Position numbers and translations under genes: made by a program. A DNA stretch of 64,000 nt, taken from NCBI RefSeq assembly GCF_019024285.1, contig NZ_WMKZ01000027.1, positions 1-64,000 on the forward strand, in the 5' to 3' direction. The notes beneath the pieces are model-generated. The model made no database searches and was not told where the DNA came from. It saw only the letters and a program-made list of their open reading frames with translations. Origin of the DNA: Alkalihalobacterium elongatum (GTDB taxonomy: Bacteria > Bacillota > Bacilli > Bacillales > Bacillaceae_F). Below are positions 31,091 through 44,047 of this stretch, piece by piece (position 1 is the first letter of the stretch; every line of letters begins with the position of its first letter).

Positions 31091-33169
31091 TTATTGTCCA
31101 GTTTGTTTCTTAATGATTTCTTCAGAAATGCTCTTTGGTACTTCTTCATAGTGATCAAAGTGCATTGTATAGTTACCTCTACCTTGTGTACGTGAACGTA
31201 GAGATGTTGCATAACCAAACATTTCAGCAAGTGGAACCATAGCACGAACAACTTGTGCATTACCACGAGCTTCCATACCTTCCACGCGTCCACGACGAGA
31301 TGTTACGTCACCCATAATGTCTCCCATATACTCTTCAGGGACAACAACTTCAACTTTCATCATTGGCTCTAAAAGTACCGGAGCACAATGAGATTTCGCG
31401 TTCTTTAATGCCATTGAACCAGCAATCTTAAACGCCATCTCATTAGAGTCAACATCATGGTATGAACCATCAAAGATAGTTGCTTTTAAGTCTAATAGTG
31501 GGAACCCTGCAAGCATTCCGTTTTGCAACGATTCTTCGATACCATTTTGTACTGCTGGAATGTATTCACGTGGAACTACACCACCAACAATCTTGTTTTC
31601 GAATTGGAATCCTGCACCCTCTTCAAGTGGTTCGAATTCAATCCAAACGTGACCATATTGTCCACGTCCACCAGACTGACGTACGAACTTACCTTCAACT
31701 TTAGCCGCTTTGCGGATTGTTTCACGGTAAGATACTTGAGGAGCACCAACATTTGCTTCAACTTTGAATTCACGACGCATACGATCTACGATGATGTCTA
31801 GGTGAAGCTCACCCATACCAGCGATAATCGTTTGGCCAGTTTCTTCATTAGTATGTGTTCTAAATGTTGGATCTTCTTCAGCAAGTTTCGCTAAAGCCAT
31901 ACCCATTTTATCTTGGTCAGACTTAGATTTAGGTTCAACAGATAGTGAGATAACTGGCTCTGGGAACTCCATAGATTCTAAGATAACTTGATTCTTTTCA
32001 TCACAAAGAGTATCACCAGTTGTTGTATCTTTTAAACCTACAGCAGCAGCGATATCTCCTGCATAAACAGTTGCAATCTCTTCACGACTGTTCGCATGCA
32101 TTTGTAGGATACGTCCGATACGCTCACGTTTTCCTTTAGTTGAGTTAACAACATAAGAACCAGAGTTAATTGTACCTGAGTACACACGGAAGAAAGTTAA
32201 CTTACCAACATAAGGGTCAGTCATAACTTTGAAAGCTAATGCTGCGAATGGACCTTCGTCACTAGACTCACGAGTTGTTTCTTCTTCTGTATCAGGTAAA
32301 GTACCTTTGATAGCTGGTACATCAAGTGGTGATGGAAGATAGTCTAGAACAGCGTCTAGTACTAACTGAACACCTTTGTTCTTGAATGCTGAGCCACAAA
32401 GTACTGGGAAGAATTCTACGTTACAAACACCTTTACGGATTGCAGCTTTGATTTCTTCCTTCGTTAACTCTTCGCCTTCTAAGTACTTCATCATTAATTC
32501 TTCATCTAATTCAGCAGCAGCTTCAACTAGTTGCTCGTGTAATTCCTGAGCCTTCTCTTTATACTCTTCTGGAATTTCTTTCGCATCCGTACGAGTACCA
32601 AGATCATCCTCATAGAAGTAAGCAACCATGTCGATTAAATCGATAATTCCATGAAACTCATCTTCTGCACCAATTGGTAATTGGATAGGAGAAGCTTTTG
32701 CACCTAGGCGGTCATGGATAGTTCCTACTGAATATAAGAAGTCGGCACCTGTTTTGTCCATTTTGTTAACAAAAACAATACGAGGTACGCCGTATGTCGT
32801 TGCTTGTCTCCAAACAGTTTCCGTTTGTGGTTCAACACCTGATTGAGCATCTAGTACTGCTACAGCTCCGTCTAATACACGTAAAGAACGTTCTACTTCT
32901 ACTGTAAAGTCTACGTGACCTGGAGTATCAATAATGTTTACACGGTGACCTTTCCATTGAGCAGTTGTTGCAGCAGATGTGATAGTGATACCACGCTCTT
33001 GCTCCTGCTCCATCCAGTCCATCTGTGATGCACCTTCATGAGTTTCACCAATTTTATGAATACGTCCAGTGTAGAATAAGATACGTTCCGTTGTTGTAGT
33101 TTTACCGGCATCAATGTGAGCCATGATGCCGATATTACGTGTATTCTTTAAGGAGAACTCTCTTGCCAT
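31091..33169 (-). CDS. fusA: Elongation factor G
   Basis: At 692 residues it has GTPase motifs [21 protein letters not shown] and NKMD, then domains II-V with YRETI and [14 protein letters not shown]. It catalyses ribosomal translocation and recycling and is the fusidic acid target. Length and order (rpsG-fusA-tuf) are normal. Confidence 0.98.
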   Translation of the reverse strand: MAREFSLKNTRNIGIMAHIDAGKTTTTERILFYTGRIHKIGETHEGASQMDWMEQEQERGITITSAATTAQWKGHRVNIIDTPGHVDFTVEVERSLRVLDGAVAVLDAQSGVEPQTETVWRQATTYGVPRIVFVNKMDKTGADFLYSVGTIHDRLGAKASPIQLPIGAEDEFHGIIDLIDMVAYFYEDDLGTRTDAKEIPEEYKEKAQELHEQLVEAAAELDEELMMKYLEGEELTKEEIKAAIRKGVCNVEFFPVLCGSAFKNKGVQLVLDAVLDYLPSPLDVPAIKGTLPDTEEETTRESSDEGPFAALAFKVMTDPYVGKLTFFRVYSGTINSGSYVVNSTKGKRERIGRILQMHANSREEIATVYAGDIAAAVGLKDTTTGDTLCDEKNQVILESMEFPEPVISLSVEPKSKSDQDKMGMALAKLAEEDPTFRTHTNEETGQTIIAGMGELHLDIIVDRMRREFKVEANVGAPQVSYRETIRKAAKVEGKFVRQSGGRGQYGHVWIEFEPLEEGAGFQFENKIVGGVVPREYIPAVQNGIEESLQNGMLAGFPLLDLKATIFDGSYHDVDSNEMAFKIAGSMALKNAKSHCAPVLLEPMMKVEVVVPEEYMGDIMGDVTSRRGRVEGMEARGNAQVVRAMVPLAEMFGYATSLRSRTQGRGNYTMHFDHYEEVPKSISEEIIKKQTGQ

Positions 33170-33222
33170 AATGTATTTCTCCTTTCATTCTTCGAATGAT
33201 TTTTAGAATAGTTTTTTTGATC

Positions 33223-33693
33223 TTACCAACGATAGTGAGCGAACGCTTTGTTAGCTTCAGCCATCTTATGAGTGTCTTCACGTTTCTTAACTGATGCACC
33301 AGTGTTGTTTGCTGCATCAAGGATTTCGTTAGCTAAACGCTCTTCCATCGTTTTTTCTCCACGAAGACGAGCATAGTTTACTAACCAACGAAGTCCTAAC
33401 GTAGTACGACGCTCTGGTTTAACTTCGATAGGTACTTGGTAGTTAGCTCCACCTACACGGCGTGCTTTAACTTCAAGAACTGGCATGATATTTTTTAACG
33501 CTTGATCGAAAACTTCCATAGGGTCATTTCCGCTACGCTCTTTTACTAATTCAAAAGCGTTATAAAGGATGCTTTCAGCAACACCTTTCTTACCGTCAAC
33601 CATGATACGGTTGATAAGGCGAGTTACTAATTTTGAATTATAAAGAGGATCTGGTAAAACATCTCTCTTTGCTACTGGTCCTTTACGAGGCAT
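33223..33693 (-). CDS. rpsG: 30S ribosomal protein S7
   Basis: The 156-residue protein begins [16 protein letters not shown] and has [13 protein letters not shown]-like [24 protein letters not shown] and [20 protein letters not shown]. It nucleates the small-subunit head. Confidence 0.98.
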   Translation of the reverse strand: MPRKGPVAKRDVLPDPLYNSKLVTRLINRIMVDGKKGVAESILYNAFELVKERSGNDPMEVFDQALKNIMPVLEVKARRVGGANYQVPIEVKPERRTTLGLRWLVNYARLRGEKTMEERLANEILDAANNTGASVKKREDTHKMAEANKAFAHYRW

Positions 33694-33731
33694 TATTTCC
33701 CCTCCTTTCGTCTTGTAAACCTATAGTTTTA

Positions 33732-34205
<474 letters not shown>

Positions 34206-34226
34206 TCATTCTAGAACAAAAGTAAA

Positions 34227-34263
34227 GTTTTTGCCAAGCGATCGACATCACGTTGGCAAAAAC
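34227..34263 (-). terminator. Hairpin between rplGB and rpsL
   Basis: GTTTTTGCCAA (34227-34237) and its complement (34253-34263) form an 11-bp stem with a 15-base loop. On the minus strand TTTACTTTT follows. It may attenuate read-through from rplGB into rpsL or serve as a leader structure for rpsL. Confidence 0.6.
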
Positions 34264-34267
34264 GTTA

Positions 34268-34516
34268 TTACTTTGTCAGTGTTACAGTGGCAGCTCCAAC
34301 ATCAATTCCACAAACTTTTCCAAGTTTCTTCATGGAATCAACTACTGTTATCGGTACGCCTTTTTTCTGTGCTAGCAATTGTACTTTAGTAACTACTCTA
34401 GCCTCAGCGTCATTGGCTATGATGACCTCTATTGCGTTCCCTTGTTCGAGAGCTTTGATAGTTTGTTTAGTACCTATGACAACATTTTCTGCCTGTGTCA
34501 CTTTTTCATAAGACAT
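34268..34516 (-). CDS. rplGB: L7Ae-family kink-turn RNA-binding protein (YbxF)
   Basis: The 82-residue protein has the L7Ae/L30e fold hallmarks TIKALEQGNAIEVIIANDAE and KKLGKVCGIDVGAA. B. subtilis YbxF binds kink-turn RNA; its role on the ribosome is unclear. It sits between rpoC and rpsL as in other Bacilli and starts just after a strong promoter. Confidence 0.95.
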   Translation of the reverse strand: MSYEKVTQAENVVIGTKQTIKALEQGNAIEVIIANDAEARVVTKVQLLAQKKGVPITVVDSMKKLGKVCGIDVGAATVTLTK

Positions 34517-34562
34517 CTCTTTTAATCCTCCAAAGCTACAGGTTTCTCAGGCACACTACGAT

Positions 34563-34591
34563 ATAATATCACTCTCAAATTACGATGTCAA
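34563..34591 (-). promoter_or_regulatory. Promoter of rplGB-rpsL-rpsG-fusA-tuf
   Basis: On the minus strand TTGACA (34591-34586), 17 bases, TATTAT (34568-34563). It lies just past the rpoC stop, so the str group need not depend on read-through from rpoBC. Confidence 0.75.
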
Positions 34592-34604
34592 CCAGATTTA
34601 TAAT

Positions 34605-37600
34605 TTATTCTTGAGTTGCAACTTCTTCCATTGGTTCTAGGTGGTCTATTTCTTCTTGTTTATCGTGTTCAGAAATGATTTTAAGGTTGCGATAACGCGT
34701 CATACCAGTTCCTGCTGGTACTAGTTTACCAATAATTACATTTTCCTTAAGACCTAATAACTCATCTCTCTTACCTTTGATTGCTGCATCGGTTAATACT
34801 CTTGTTGTCTCTTGGAATGATGCTGCTGATAGGAACGATTCTGTTTCTAATGATGCTTTGGTAATACCTAGTAACACAGGGCGTCCAGTTGCAGGTCGCT
34901 CTCCTTCAAGAAGTACTTTTTCGTTTTCATCATTAAATTGGTGAATATCAATTAGAGCTCCTGGTAGAACAGCCGTTTCACCGTTATCTACAACTCTAAT
35001 TTTTCTTAACATCTGACGAACCATTACTTCTACGTGTTTATCACCAATTTCTACCCCTTGCATACGGTAAACCTTTTGCACTTCACGAAGCAAGTATTCT
35101 TGAACACCCTTTACACCTTTTACGTGTAAAAGCTCCTTAGGGTCAATTGAACCTTCTGTGATACTTTGTCCTGGAACTAATTGATCTCCTTCTACAACCT
35201 TAATTCTTGCACCATAAGGAATTGCGTAATTTCTAGTTTCCATTTCACCCTGAACAACAACTTCTCGTTTATCTGAAGCATCATTGACAGAAACAACCGT
35301 TCCTTCAATTTCAGAAATAACCGCTTGACCTTTAGGGTTACGAGCTTCAAACAATTCCTGGATACGCGGAAGACCTTGAGTGATATCGTCCCCTGCTACC
35401 CCACCTGTATGGAAGGTACGCATCGTAAGCTGTGTTCCTGGCTCACCAATTGATTGCGCAGCAATGATACCGACTGCTTCGCCGACTTCAACATCGCTAC
35501 CCGTTGCCAAGTTACGTCCGTAACATTTTTTACAAACTCCATGTCGAGTATCACATGTAAATACAGAACGGATTATAACATTTTCAACACCTGAATCAAC
35601 AATGGCTTTCGCGATATCTTCATCAATTAACTCATTTTTATTGATAAGAACTCCACCAGTTTCAGGGTTACGTATAGATTGGAACGAGAAACGCCCTACA
35701 AGGCGATCATATAAGTTCTCAATAACTTCTGTTCCTTCTTTGATTGCACCAACAACAAGACCACGGTCTGTTCCACAATCATCTTCACGTACAATAACAT
35801 CTTGTGCAACATCAACTAAACGTCGGGTTAGATAACCTGAGTCAGCTGTTTTTAATGCTGTATCGGCAAGACCTTTACGAGCACCATGTGTAGAGATGAA
35901 GTACTCTAAAACCGTTAAACCTTCACGGAAACTTGATTTAATCGGTAACTCGATGATACGACCTGACGGGTTAGCCATTAGCCCACGCATACCTGCTAAC
36001 TGTGTGAAGTTAGATGCGTTACCACGGGCACCAGAGTCACTCATCATGAAGATTGGGTTAAGCTTATCTAAAGATTTCATTAGTTTTTCTTGAATGACAT
36101 CTTTCGCTTCACTCCAAATTGAGATAACTCGATCGTATCTTTCTTCTTCTGTAATTAAACCACGACGGAATTGCTTAATTACACGGTCTACCTTTTCTTC
36201 AGCTTTTGCTAAGATTTCTTTCTTCTCAGCTAATACAACGATATCAGCTACACCAACTGTAATACCTGCCTTGGTTGAATATCTAAAACCTAGATCTTTC
36301 ATTCGGTCAAGCATTTTTGATGTTTCTGTAATCTTAAACTGCTTAAATACTTGAGCAATGATATTCCCTAAGAAACCTTTCTTAAAAGGTGCTACAATGT
36401 CACGCTCTGCAAATACTTCTTTTACATTTGTTGTCATTGGAGCCATATACTTTTCTGGTAAAGCTTCTTCGAGATTTTTCGCAGTTGGTTCATTTACATA
36501 TGGGAACGACTCTGGAAGAATTTCATTAAAGATAATTTTCCCAACTGTCGTTAGCAGCAACATACTATATTGCTCTTCTGAGAACGTCGTTTTATTTAAT
36601 GACGCAACTGGAATTGCAATACGACTGTGTAAATGTACGTAACCGTTTTGGTAAGCAATTAATGCTTCATTAGGGTCTTTAAAGATTGAACCTTCACCCT
36701 TTGCTCCCTCACGCTCTAATGTAAGGTAGTAGTTTCCTAAAACCATATCTTGGGAAGGAGTAACTACTGGTTTACCATCCTTAGGGTTAAGAATGTTTTG
36801 TGCTGCTAACATCAGTAGTCTAGCTTCAGCTTGAGCCTCAGCTGATAACGGCACGTGAACAGCCATTTGGTCTCCATCAAAGTCCGCATTATAAGCCGTA
36901 CAAACTAGTGGATGTAGTTTAATCGCACGACCTTCAACAAGAGTAGGTTCAAACGCCTGAATACCTAGTCTATGAAGTGTAGGCGCACGGTTTAATAGAA
37001 CTGGATGCTCTCTAATAACCTCTTCTAGAACATCCCATACCTCTGGTTGAATACGCTCTACCTTACGTTTTGCACTCTTTATGTTATGCGCTAAGCCTTT
37101 ACTAACTAATTCTTTCATAACAAATGGCTTAAATAACTCTAGAGCCATTTCTTTAGGAAGTCCACACTGGTACATCTTTAAGTTTGGACCTACAACGATA
37201 ACGGAACGTCCTGAATAATCAACACGTTTTCCTAATAGATTTTGACGAAAACGTCCTTGCTTCCCTTTTAACATATGTGAAAGTGATTTCAAAGGACGGT
37301 TACCTGGTCCTGTAACAGGACGACCTCTACGGCCATTATCAATTAGTGCATCAACAGCTTCTTGTAGCATACGTTTTTCATTTTGTACAATGATATTCGG
37401 TGCACCAAGATCTAAAAGACGCTTTAAACGATTATTACGGTTAATTACACGACGATAAAGATCATTTAAGTCTGATGTCGCAAAACGTCCACCATCTAAT
37501 TGAACCATCGGGCGTAATTCTGGCGGGATAACAGGAAGTACATCAAGGATCATCCATGATGGCTCATTACCTGAATGCCTGAACGCCTCAAGAACCTCAA

Positions 37601-38228
37601 GACGTTTAATTGCTCTCGTTCTACGTTGACCTTGAGCAGTAGCAAGCTCTTCTTTAAGAGCGTCTACTTCTTTATCTAAGTCAATATCAGCAAGAAGCTT
37701 CTTAATTGCTTCTGCTCCCATTTGAGCAGTGAATGAACGTCCATATTTATCACGATATGTACGATATTCTTTTTCTGAAAGAAGCTGTTTCTTCTCTAAT
37801 GGAGTATCTCCTGGTTCTGTAACAACATAAGAAGCAAAATAAATAACTTCTTCTAGAGATCGTGGAGACATGTCAAGGACAAGCCCCATTCGACTAGGAA
37901 TCCCTTTAAAATACCAAATATGAGATACAGGTGCCGCTAGTTCAATATGGCCCATTCTCTCACGGCGAACTTTCGCACGAGTAACTTCAACACCACAACG
38001 GTCACAAACAACACCTTTGTAGCGTACACGTTTATATTTACCACAATGACATTCCCAGTCTTTTGTTGGACCGAAAATTCTTTCACAAAATAGGCCGTCT
38101 TTTTCAGGTTTGAGTGTACGATAATTAATTGTTTCAGGTTTTTTAACTTCCCCACGAGACCAAGAACGGATCTTATTTGGCGAAGCGAGACCAATCTTCA
38201 TAAACTCAAAGTTATTTACATCTATCAA
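34605..38228 (-). CDS. rpoC: RNA polymerase beta' subunit
   Basis: At 1207 residues it has an N-terminal zinc ribbon ([20 protein letters not shown]), the catalytic NADFDGDQM with three aspartates, the bridge helix and trigger-loop region ([11 protein letters not shown]), and a second cysteine cluster ([13 protein letters not shown]). Transcribed with rpoB. TTG 38228 is chosen as start: AGGGAGG lies eight bases upstream and the protein then begins MIDVNNFEF, as in relatives. ATG 38249 lies upstream of this site. Confidence 0.98.
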   Translation of the reverse strand: MIDVNNFEFMKIGLASPNKIRSWSRGEVKKPETINYRTLKPEKDGLFCERIFGPTKDWECHCGKYKRVRYKGVVCDRCGVEVTRAKVRRERMGHIELAAPVSHIWYFKGIPSRMGLVLDMSPRSLEEVIYFASYVVTEPGDTPLEKKQLLSEKEYRTYRDKYGRSFTAQMGAEAIKKLLADIDLDKEVDALKEELATAQGQRRTRAIKRLEVLEAFRHSGNEPSWMILDVLPVIPPELRPMVQLDGGRFATSDLNDLYRRVINRNNRLKRLLDLGAPNIIVQNEKRMLQEAVDALIDNGRRGRPVTGPGNRPLKSLSHMLKGKQGRFRQNLLGKRVDYSGRSVIVVGPNLKMYQCGLPKEMALELFKPFVMKELVSKGLAHNIKSAKRKVERIQPEVWDVLEEVIREHPVLLNRAPTLHRLGIQAFEPTLVEGRAIKLHPLVCTAYNADFDGDQMAVHVPLSAEAQAEARLLMLAAQNILNPKDGKPVVTPSQDMVLGNYYLTLEREGAKGEGSIFKDPNEALIAYQNGYVHLHSRIAIPVASLNKTTFSEEQYSMLLLTTVGKIIFNEILPESFPYVNEPTAKNLEEALPEKYMAPMTTNVKEVFAERDIVAPFKKGFLGNIIAQVFKQFKITETSKMLDRMKDLGFRYSTKAGITVGVADIVVLAEKKEILAKAEEKVDRVIKQFRRGLITEEERYDRVISIWSEAKDVIQEKLMKSLDKLNPIFMMSDSGARGNASNFTQLAGMRGLMANPSGRIIELPIKSSFREGLTVLEYFISTHGARKGLADTALKTADSGYLTRRLVDVAQDVIVREDDCGTDRGLVVGAIKEGTEVIENLYDRLVGRFSFQSIRNPETGGVLINKNELIDEDIAKAIVDSGVENVIIRSVFTCDTRHGVCKKCYGRNLATGSDVEVGEAVGIIAAQSIGEPGTQLTMRTFHTGGVAGDDITQGLPRIQELFEARNPKGQAVISEIEGTVVSVNDASDKREVVVQGEMETRNYAIPYGARIKVVEGDQLVPGQSITEGSIDPKELLHVKGVKGVQEYLLREVQKVYRMQGVEIGDKHVEVMVRQMLRKIRVVDNGETAVLPGALIDIHQFNDENEKVLLEGERPATGRPVLLGITKASLETESFLSAASFQETTRVLTDAAIKGKRDELLGLKENVIIGKLVPAGTGMTRYRNLKIISEHDKQEEIDHLEPMEEVATQE

Positions 38229-38346
38229 GGGGCCAACCTCCCTTTCCATCTTAAGGTTTTTAAGGTTGATATGGTGAGAACAACTCTAATGAACAACGCT
38301 GTTTGCTTCATCCAAAAGAGTTATCCTCTTAATGCCTCTAATCTAT

Positions 38347-41300
38347 TTAGCCATTAGATTCTGTCGTTTCAATATTTAAATTAAGCTTCTCATTTGCTTG
38401 TTCGTCTTCATCATCTAGCTCACGCATCTCAATTTCCTCTTCGTTACTAGATAACATCTTAACGTCCATACCTAAACTTTGAAGCTCTTTTATTAATACT
38501 TTGAATGATTCTGGTACTCCTGGTTCTGGGACATTTTCACCTTTTACGATCGCTTCATACGTCTTAACACGTCCAACTACGTCATCAGACTTAACAGTTA
38601 AGATTTCCTGTAAAGTATAAGCTGCACCGTATGCTTCTAGTGCCCAAACCTCCATCTCACCAAAACGCTGTCCACCAAATTGTGCTTTACCACCTAGTGG
38701 TTGTTGTGTTACTAGTGAGTATGGTCCAGTAGAACGAGCATGTAGTTTATCATCAACCATGTGAGCAAGTTTGATCATATACATGATTCCAACTGAAACA
38801 CGGTTATCTAATGGTTCGCCTGTACGTCCATCAAATAGTGTTGTCTTACCATCTCGTGCCATACCAGCTTCTTCAAGAGTTTCCCAAACATCTTCTTCAC
38901 TTGCTCCATCAAATACTGGAGATGCAACATGAATTCCTAAGTAGCGTGCTGCCATACCTATGTGAAGTTCAAGCACTTGTCCGATGTTCATACGAGAAGG
39001 TACCCCTAGAGGGTTTAACATGATATCAACTGGCGTACCATCTGGTAAGTAAGGCATATCTTCCTCTGGTAAAATTCTTGAGATAACCCCTTTGTTACCA
39101 TGGCGTCCCGCCATCTTGTCACCTTCATGAATTTTACGTTTTTGAACAATATAGACCCTTACTAACTGGTTAACACCTGGTGGTAATTCGTCTCCATCTT
39201 CACGGTTGAAGATTTTAACATCCAAGACAATTCCATCTCCACCATGTGGTGCACGTAATGAAGTATCACGTACCTCTCGAGCTTTTTCACCAAAGATTGC
39301 ATGTAAAAGTCTTTCTTCGGCAGTTAGTTCCGTTACCCCTTTAGGAGTTACTTTACCAACGAGAATATCACCGTCTTTTACCTCAGCCCCTACACGAATA
39401 ATTCCACGCTCGTCAAGGTTTTTCAATGCATCTTCCCCAACGTTAGGAATATCACGAGTAATCTCTTCTGGTCCAAGCTTCGTATCACGAGCTTCAGACT
39501 CATATTCTTCAATATGAACAGATGTATAAACATCGTCTTTAACTAAACGCTCACTTAAAATAATCGCATCCTCATAGTTATAACCTTCCCAAGTCATGAA
39601 TGCGACCATCACATTACGACCTAAGGCCATCTCACCTAATTCCATAGAAGGTCCATCTGCAACGATCTCACGTTTTTCAACGATATTTCCTTCTGCGACA
39701 ATTGGCACTTGGTTATAGCAAGTTCCTTGGTTAGATCTTACAAACTTTTGAAGGCGATATTTATCTAAGTCACCTTTGATTTCTTTTCCATCGATTTCTT
39801 CTAAACGACGAACCCAAACTTCACGAGCTGTTACACGTTCAACAATTCCGCGGTGCTTTGCTACGATTGCAGCCCCAGAATCCTTTGCAGACACGTGCTC
39901 CATACCTGTACCTACAATCGGAGATTCAGGACGAAGTAATGGAACGGCTTGTCGTTGCATGTTTGCACCCATAAGTGCACGGTTTGAGTCATCGTTTTCT
40001 AAGAACGGAATACATGAAGTCGCCGCAGATACAACTTGTTTTGGCGATACATCCATGTAGTCAACACGGTCACGAGAAACAACGATGTTCTCCCCTTTAA
40101 AACGAGAGATAATGTTTTCATCTAGGAATGATCCATCATCACCAAGCTTCATGTTTGCTTGCGCTACAATGTAGTTATCTTCTTCATCCGCTGTTAAGTA
40201 ATCAATTTGCGCTGTTACTTTACCAGTTTCAGGATCAACACGGCGGTATGGAGTTTCCATAAATCCAAACTCGTTAACCTTTGCATAACTCGATAATGAG
40301 TTAATTAACCCGATGTTCGGTCCCTCTGGTGTTTCAATCGGACACATACGGCCATAGTGAGAGTAGTGAACGTCACGAACCTCAAACCCTGCACGTTCAC
40401 GTGTTAAACCACCAGGTCCTAAAGCAGATAAACGACGTTTATGTGTTAGTTCAGCTAATGGATTCGTTTGATCCATGAACTGTGATAGCTGTGAACTACC
40501 AAAGAACTCTTTAATTGAAGCAATAACAGGGCGGATATTAATTAACGCTTGTGGCGTTATCATATTCGGGTCCTGAATTGACATACGCTCACGCACTACT
40601 CTCTCCATTCTTGAGAGACCAATACGGAATTGATTTTGTAATAACTCACCTACAGATCTTAAACGACGGTTACCTAAGTGATCGATATCATCTGTATCCC
40701 CAACGCTATGTAATAGGTTAAAGAAATAGTTAATAGATGCAATGATATCAGCTGGTGTAATGTGTTTCACACTTTGTTCAACCATACCATTACCAATTAC
40801 TTTAATAATCTGTTCGTTTTCTTGATCATCTGGAGAGTAAATCTTGATTGACTGAAGTTGTACGTCACCCTCTTCAACCACTCCACCAGAAAGTCCAACT
40901 TGCTTAAAGCCGACATTGTTCTCTAAATACGGAATAATACGATCTAGAGTACGACGATCAAGCATTGTTCCTGCGTCTGCAATTATTTCCCCTGTTTCTG
41001 GATCAACAAGCGCTTCTGCTAAACGTTGATTGAATAAACGGTTTTTAATATGCAGCTTTTTGTTAATTTTGTAACGACCTACACTTGCTAGATCATAACG
41101 CTTTGGATCGAAGAACCTTGACTCTAATAAGCTTTTCGCATTATCTACAGTCGGTGGTTCACCTGGACGTAAACGCTCATAAATTTCTAATAGTGCTTTT
41201 TCCGTGCCATCAGTGTTATCTTTTTCTAGCGTATTACGTAGATACTCATCTTCTCCTAAAAGATCAATGATCTCTTGATCAGATCCAAAACCTAATGCAC

Positions 41301-41889
41301 GCAAAAGAACCGTAACAGGTATCTTCCTAGTACGATCTATTCTCACATACACAATATCTTTGGCATCTGTTTCAAGCTCTAACCACGCTCCACGGTTAGG
41401 GATAACAGTTGCAGTAAATCCTTTCTTACCGTTTTTATCTATTTTTTCGCTATAATAAACACTTGGCGAACGAACAAGCTGAGAAACAATAACACGTTCC
41501 GCACCATTAATTACGAACGTACCTGTTTCTGTCATTAGCGGGAAATCACCCATAAAAACTTCTTGCTCTTTTACTTCACCAGTTTCCTTGTTAATTAAAC
41601 GAACCTTCACACGCAAAGGAGCAGCATATGTAACATCTCGTTCTTTTGATTCATCTACTGGATATTTTGGTTCTCCTAAACTGTAGTCAATAAACTCTAA
41701 GACTAGATTCCCTGTAAAATCCTGAATCGGTGAGATGTCTTGAAACATTTCTCGCAAACCCTCATCAAGAAACCATTGATAAGAAGCAGTTTGAATCTCA
41801 ATTAAGTTTGGTAATTCCAATACTTCTTTAATTCTCGCATAGCTTCTTCGTTGGCGGTGGCGTCCATACTGAACTAGTTGACCTGTCAA
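38347..41889 (-). CDS. rpoB: RNA polymerase beta subunit
   Basis: At 1180 residues it begins [20 protein letters not shown]. The rifampicin region [31 protein letters not shown] looks wild type, and the active-site [13 protein letters not shown] and C-terminal clamp region are intact. TTG 41889 is supported by GAGGGG eight bases upstream and by the family N-terminus; GTG 41898 overlaps the site. The acidic tail is a bit shorter than in B. subtilis. Confidence 0.98.
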   Translation of the reverse strand: MTGQLVQYGRHRQRRSYARIKEVLELPNLIEIQTASYQWFLDEGLREMFQDISPIQDFTGNLVLEFIDYSLGEPKYPVDESKERDVTYAAPLRVKVRLINKETGEVKEQEVFMGDFPLMTETGTFVINGAERVIVSQLVRSPSVYYSEKIDKNGKKGFTATVIPNRGAWLELETDAKDIVYVRIDRTRKIPVTVLLRALGFGSDQEIIDLLGEDEYLRNTLEKDNTDGTEKALLEIYERLRPGEPPTVDNAKSLLESRFFDPKRYDLASVGRYKINKKLHIKNRLFNQRLAEALVDPETGEIIADAGTMLDRRTLDRIIPYLENNVGFKQVGLSGGVVEEGDVQLQSIKIYSPDDQENEQIIKVIGNGMVEQSVKHITPADIIASINYFFNLLHSVGDTDDIDHLGNRRLRSVGELLQNQFRIGLSRMERVVRERMSIQDPNMITPQALINIRPVIASIKEFFGSSQLSQFMDQTNPLAELTHKRRLSALGPGGLTRERAGFEVRDVHYSHYGRMCPIETPEGPNIGLINSLSSYAKVNEFGFMETPYRRVDPETGKVTAQIDYLTADEEDNYIVAQANMKLGDDGSFLDENIISRFKGENIVVSRDRVDYMDVSPKQVVSAATSCIPFLENDDSNRALMGANMQRQAVPLLRPESPIVGTGMEHVSAKDSGAAIVAKHRGIVERVTAREVWVRRLEEIDGKEIKGDLDKYRLQKFVRSNQGTCYNQVPIVAEGNIVEKREIVADGPSMELGEMALGRNVMVAFMTWEGYNYEDAIILSERLVKDDVYTSVHIEEYESEARDTKLGPEEITRDIPNVGEDALKNLDERGIIRVGAEVKDGDILVGKVTPKGVTELTAEERLLHAIFGEKAREVRDTSLRAPHGGDGIVLDVKIFNREDGDELPPGVNQLVRVYIVQKRKIHEGDKMAGRHGNKGVISRILPEEDMPYLPDGTPVDIMLNPLGVPSRMNIGQVLELHIGMAARYLGIHVASPVFDGASEEDVWETLEEAGMARDGKTTLFDGRTGEPLDNRVSVGIMYMIKLAHMVDDKLHARSTGPYSLVTQQPLGGKAQFGGQRFGEMEVWALEAYGAAYTLQEILTVKSDDVVGRVKTYEAIVKGENVPEPGVPESFKVLIKELQSLGMDVKMLSSNEEEIEMRELDDEDEQANEKLNLNIETTESNG

Positions 41890-42134
41890 CTGATTCACCC
41901 CTCAAATCTCGCTTATTATAATGTTCTTCGTACAATGAATCAAATCCATTGAACTATAAGAGTAGTTGGATAATAATCCTATCACAACTAATTCCTACCA
42001 TTACGACGATTATATAAGTATAACCAACCTTCTCCATTTTATACAGTAAATTTCTCTTGATTTACTTTGGAAAATGTGTCTGAAAATTGGCAGTTATACG
42101 CATTAAATAACAATAACACAACTGATAGTTATAG

Positions 42135-42737
42135 TCAATTTTTTTCTGCACGAATTATAAAATAACCCTTTTTCTTTTCAACAACTTCAACTGCATCAAA
42201 CAACGTCTTCAACTTTTCAATGGTAGATGGCGCACCCTGCTTTTTCTGAATAACAATCCATAACTGCCCACCCGAAATTAACTTTGCGTAAGCTTGTTCA
42301 TAGATTTGATGTACTGTGTCCTTCCCTGCACGAATAGGTGGATTTGTTAAAATCGCAGCGAAGTCATTCTTCTCAAACGCATCAAAAAGATCACTTTGGA
42401 AGATCTCAACATTACTAATTTTATTTTCAGCGGCATTTTCTTTCGAAAGCTGTACGGCCCGTTCATTAATATCTGCCATGTAGACAGTTAGATCCTTATT
42501 TTCTTTTGCTAAAGCTAAACCAATTGGACCGTACCCACAACCCATGTCTAAAATGTCACCTTCAACATTAGGAAATTGAAAGACATCTATTAATAGTCGA
42601 CTTCCAAAATCAATCTCCTTCTTCGAAAATACCCCCGCATCCGAAATAAAACGTAATGCGTTTCCTCTTAGCTCAAAAGTAAAACGATTTCTATTGCTTT
42701 CTACACTCGGAGTCTCGGAATAATAATGATTGGTCAT
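42135..42737 (-). CDS. Class I SAM-dependent methyltransferase (RsmC-like, YbxB)
   Basis: At 200 residues it has a SAM-binding motif DMGCGYGPIGLALA, an acidic motif ADINERA, and the NPP catalytic motif in LTNPPIRAG, the pattern of RsmC/RlmG-type guanine-N2 rRNA methyltransferases. The substrate is not established. It lies between rplL and rpoB as does ybxB in B. subtilis. ATG 42737 follows GTGGGG; ATG 42758 is less likely. Confidence 0.9.
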   Translation of the reverse strand: MTNHYYSETPSVESNRNRFTFELRGNALRFISDAGVFSKKEIDFGSRLLIDVFQFPNVEGDILDMGCGYGPIGLALAKENKDLTVYMADINERAVQLSKENAAENKISNVEIFQSDLFDAFEKNDFAAILTNPPIRAGKDTVHQIYEQAYAKLISGGQLWIVIQKKQGAPSTIEKLKTLFDAVEVVEKKKGYFIIRAEKN

Positions 42738-42856
42738 CTTAACAACCCCACATTTCATAAGAACTTCTTTATTTTATATCTCCATTTTTTATAAAATAGA
42801 GCCTACTCTAATTATGGTCTAAAAAAGAACACTCGTAGTCATAAAAAACGAAAAAA

Positions 42857-42883
42857 ACTGGGTGCGGCTAAGCCTCACCCAGT
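42857..42883 (-). terminator. Terminator after rplL
   Basis: Arms ACTGGGTG (42857-42864) and CACCCAGT (42876-42883), with inner GGCT/AGCC, form a GC-rich stem followed on the minus strand by TTTTTTT. It probably limits expression of downstream genes relative to the abundant rplL message. Confidence 0.9.
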
Positions 42884-42897
42884 CTGTTTTTTAATAA

Positions 42898-43263
42898 TTA
42901 CTTAACTTCTACAGAAGCACCAGCGTCTTCAAGTTTAGCTTTCATTTCTTCAGCTTCATCTTTAGAAACGCCTTCTTTAATTGGAGCTGGAGCGCCATCT
43001 ACCATAGCTTTAGCTTCTTTTAAGCCAAGACCAGTGATTTCACGAACAACTTTGATAACGTTGATTTTAGATCCGCCAGCACTTGTAAGGATAACGTCAA
43101 ACTCTGTTTGCTCAGCTGCAGCGTCGCCAGCAGCAGCGCCACCCATAACAGCTACAGGAGCAGCTGCAGTTACGCCAAACTCTTCCTCGATTGCTTTTAC
43201 TAAGTCATTTAATTCTAATACAGTCATTTCTTTGATTGCTTCTAAGATTTGTTCTTTACTCAT
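42898..43263 (-). CDS. rplL: 50S ribosomal protein L7/L12
   Basis: At 121 residues it has the N-terminal dimerization part, an alanine-rich hinge, and the C-terminal GTPase-recruiting domain ([20 protein letters not shown]). It binds as dimers to L10. rplJ-rplL share a leader and promoter. Confidence 0.98.
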   Translation of the reverse strand: MSKEQILEAIKEMTVLELNDLVKAIEEEFGVTAAAPVAVMGGAAAGDAAAEQTEFDVILTSAGGSKINVIKVVREITGLGLKEAKAMVDGAPAPIKEGVSKDEAEEMKAKLEDAGASVEVK

Positions 43264-43322
43264 GATAAATCCTCCTAATCAGATCTTTAATATTTTATCC
43301 GAAACTTAAATTACTGAAACAA

Positions 43323-43820
43323 TTATGCACCTTGTTCTTCTTTTTGATCCGCAACAGCTTTTGTAGCCAATGCGAAGTTACGAACAGGAGCTTGAAGTAC
43401 GCTAAGCAACATAGAAAGTAAACCTTCGCGAGATGGAAGTTCCGCTAAAGCTTTAACTTCTTCAACAGTCGCAATACGACCTTCGATTACACCAGCTTTA
43501 ATTTCAAGAGCTTCATGTTTCTTTGCGAACTCATTGATAATTTTTGCAGGCGCCACAACATCCTCATTACCAAAAGCGATAGCTGTTGGTCCAACTAGTT
43601 GTGCATCTAACTCAGTTAGTTCTACTTCAGCTGTCGCACGACGCGCCATCGTATTTTTATATACTTTGAACTCTACGCCTGCTTCACGAAGTTGTTTACG
43701 AAGTTCTGTAACTTCAGATACATTTAGTCCACGATAGTCAACAACTATTGTTGATTTGCTATCACGAAGTTTAGTAGCAATTTCAGTTACGACCTCTTGT
43801 TTTTTTGCAAGTACGCTCAT
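43323..43820 (-). CDS. rplJ: 50S ribosomal protein L10
   Basis: At 165 residues it begins [14 protein letters not shown] and has [20 protein letters not shown] and the C-terminal helix that carries L7/L12. ATG 43820 follows TAGGAGGTG; the longer frame to 43907 runs back through the attenuator hairpin and is rejected. It binds the leader upstream. Confidence 0.98.
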   Translation of the reverse strand: MSVLAKKQEVVTEIATKLRDSKSTIVVDYRGLNVSEVTELRKQLREAGVEFKVYKNTMARRATAEVELTELDAQLVGPTAIAFGNEDVVAPAKIINEFAKKHEALEIKAGVIEGRIATVEEVKALAELPSREGLLSMLLSVLQAPVRNFALATKAVADQKEEQGA

Positions 43821-43865
43821 TCTTACACCTCCTATGGTTCTTTCATACCGTTCAGAAGCCAATAT

Positions 43866-44008
43866 AAAAACCTCCGCATGTAGACATACGGAGGTCATGT
43901 TAGTCATAGATATAACATAAATGACAACCTCGGTAGGGAATTAAGCGATTAACGCACCTACTGTCTACGGTATGGTTAGCTATTAACTTTATGGATTAAT
44001 AGAACACT
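43866..44008 (-). ncRNA. L10 leader with attenuator hairpin
   Basis: The minus-strand leader contains the conserved L10-binding segments (CCGTAGACAGTAGGTGCG and CCTACCGAGGTTG, about 43930-43973). An attenuator-like hairpin follows (CCTCCG/CGGAGG, 43871-43894) with GGAGGTTTTTA. This matches the Rfam L10_leader that lets free L10(L12) reduce rplJL transcription. The leader runs from about 44008 to the hairpin. Confidence 0.85.
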
Positions 44009-44014
44009 TTTAGA

Positions 44015-44043
44015 AGTATACTCTACTAATCGACTATTGTCAA
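44015..44043 (-). promoter_or_regulatory. Promoter of rplJ-rplL
   Basis: On the minus strand TTGACA (44043-44038), 17 bases, TATACT (44020-44015). It starts just after the rplA stop codon and directly precedes the L10 leader. Confidence 0.85.
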
Positions 44044-44047
44044 CAAT

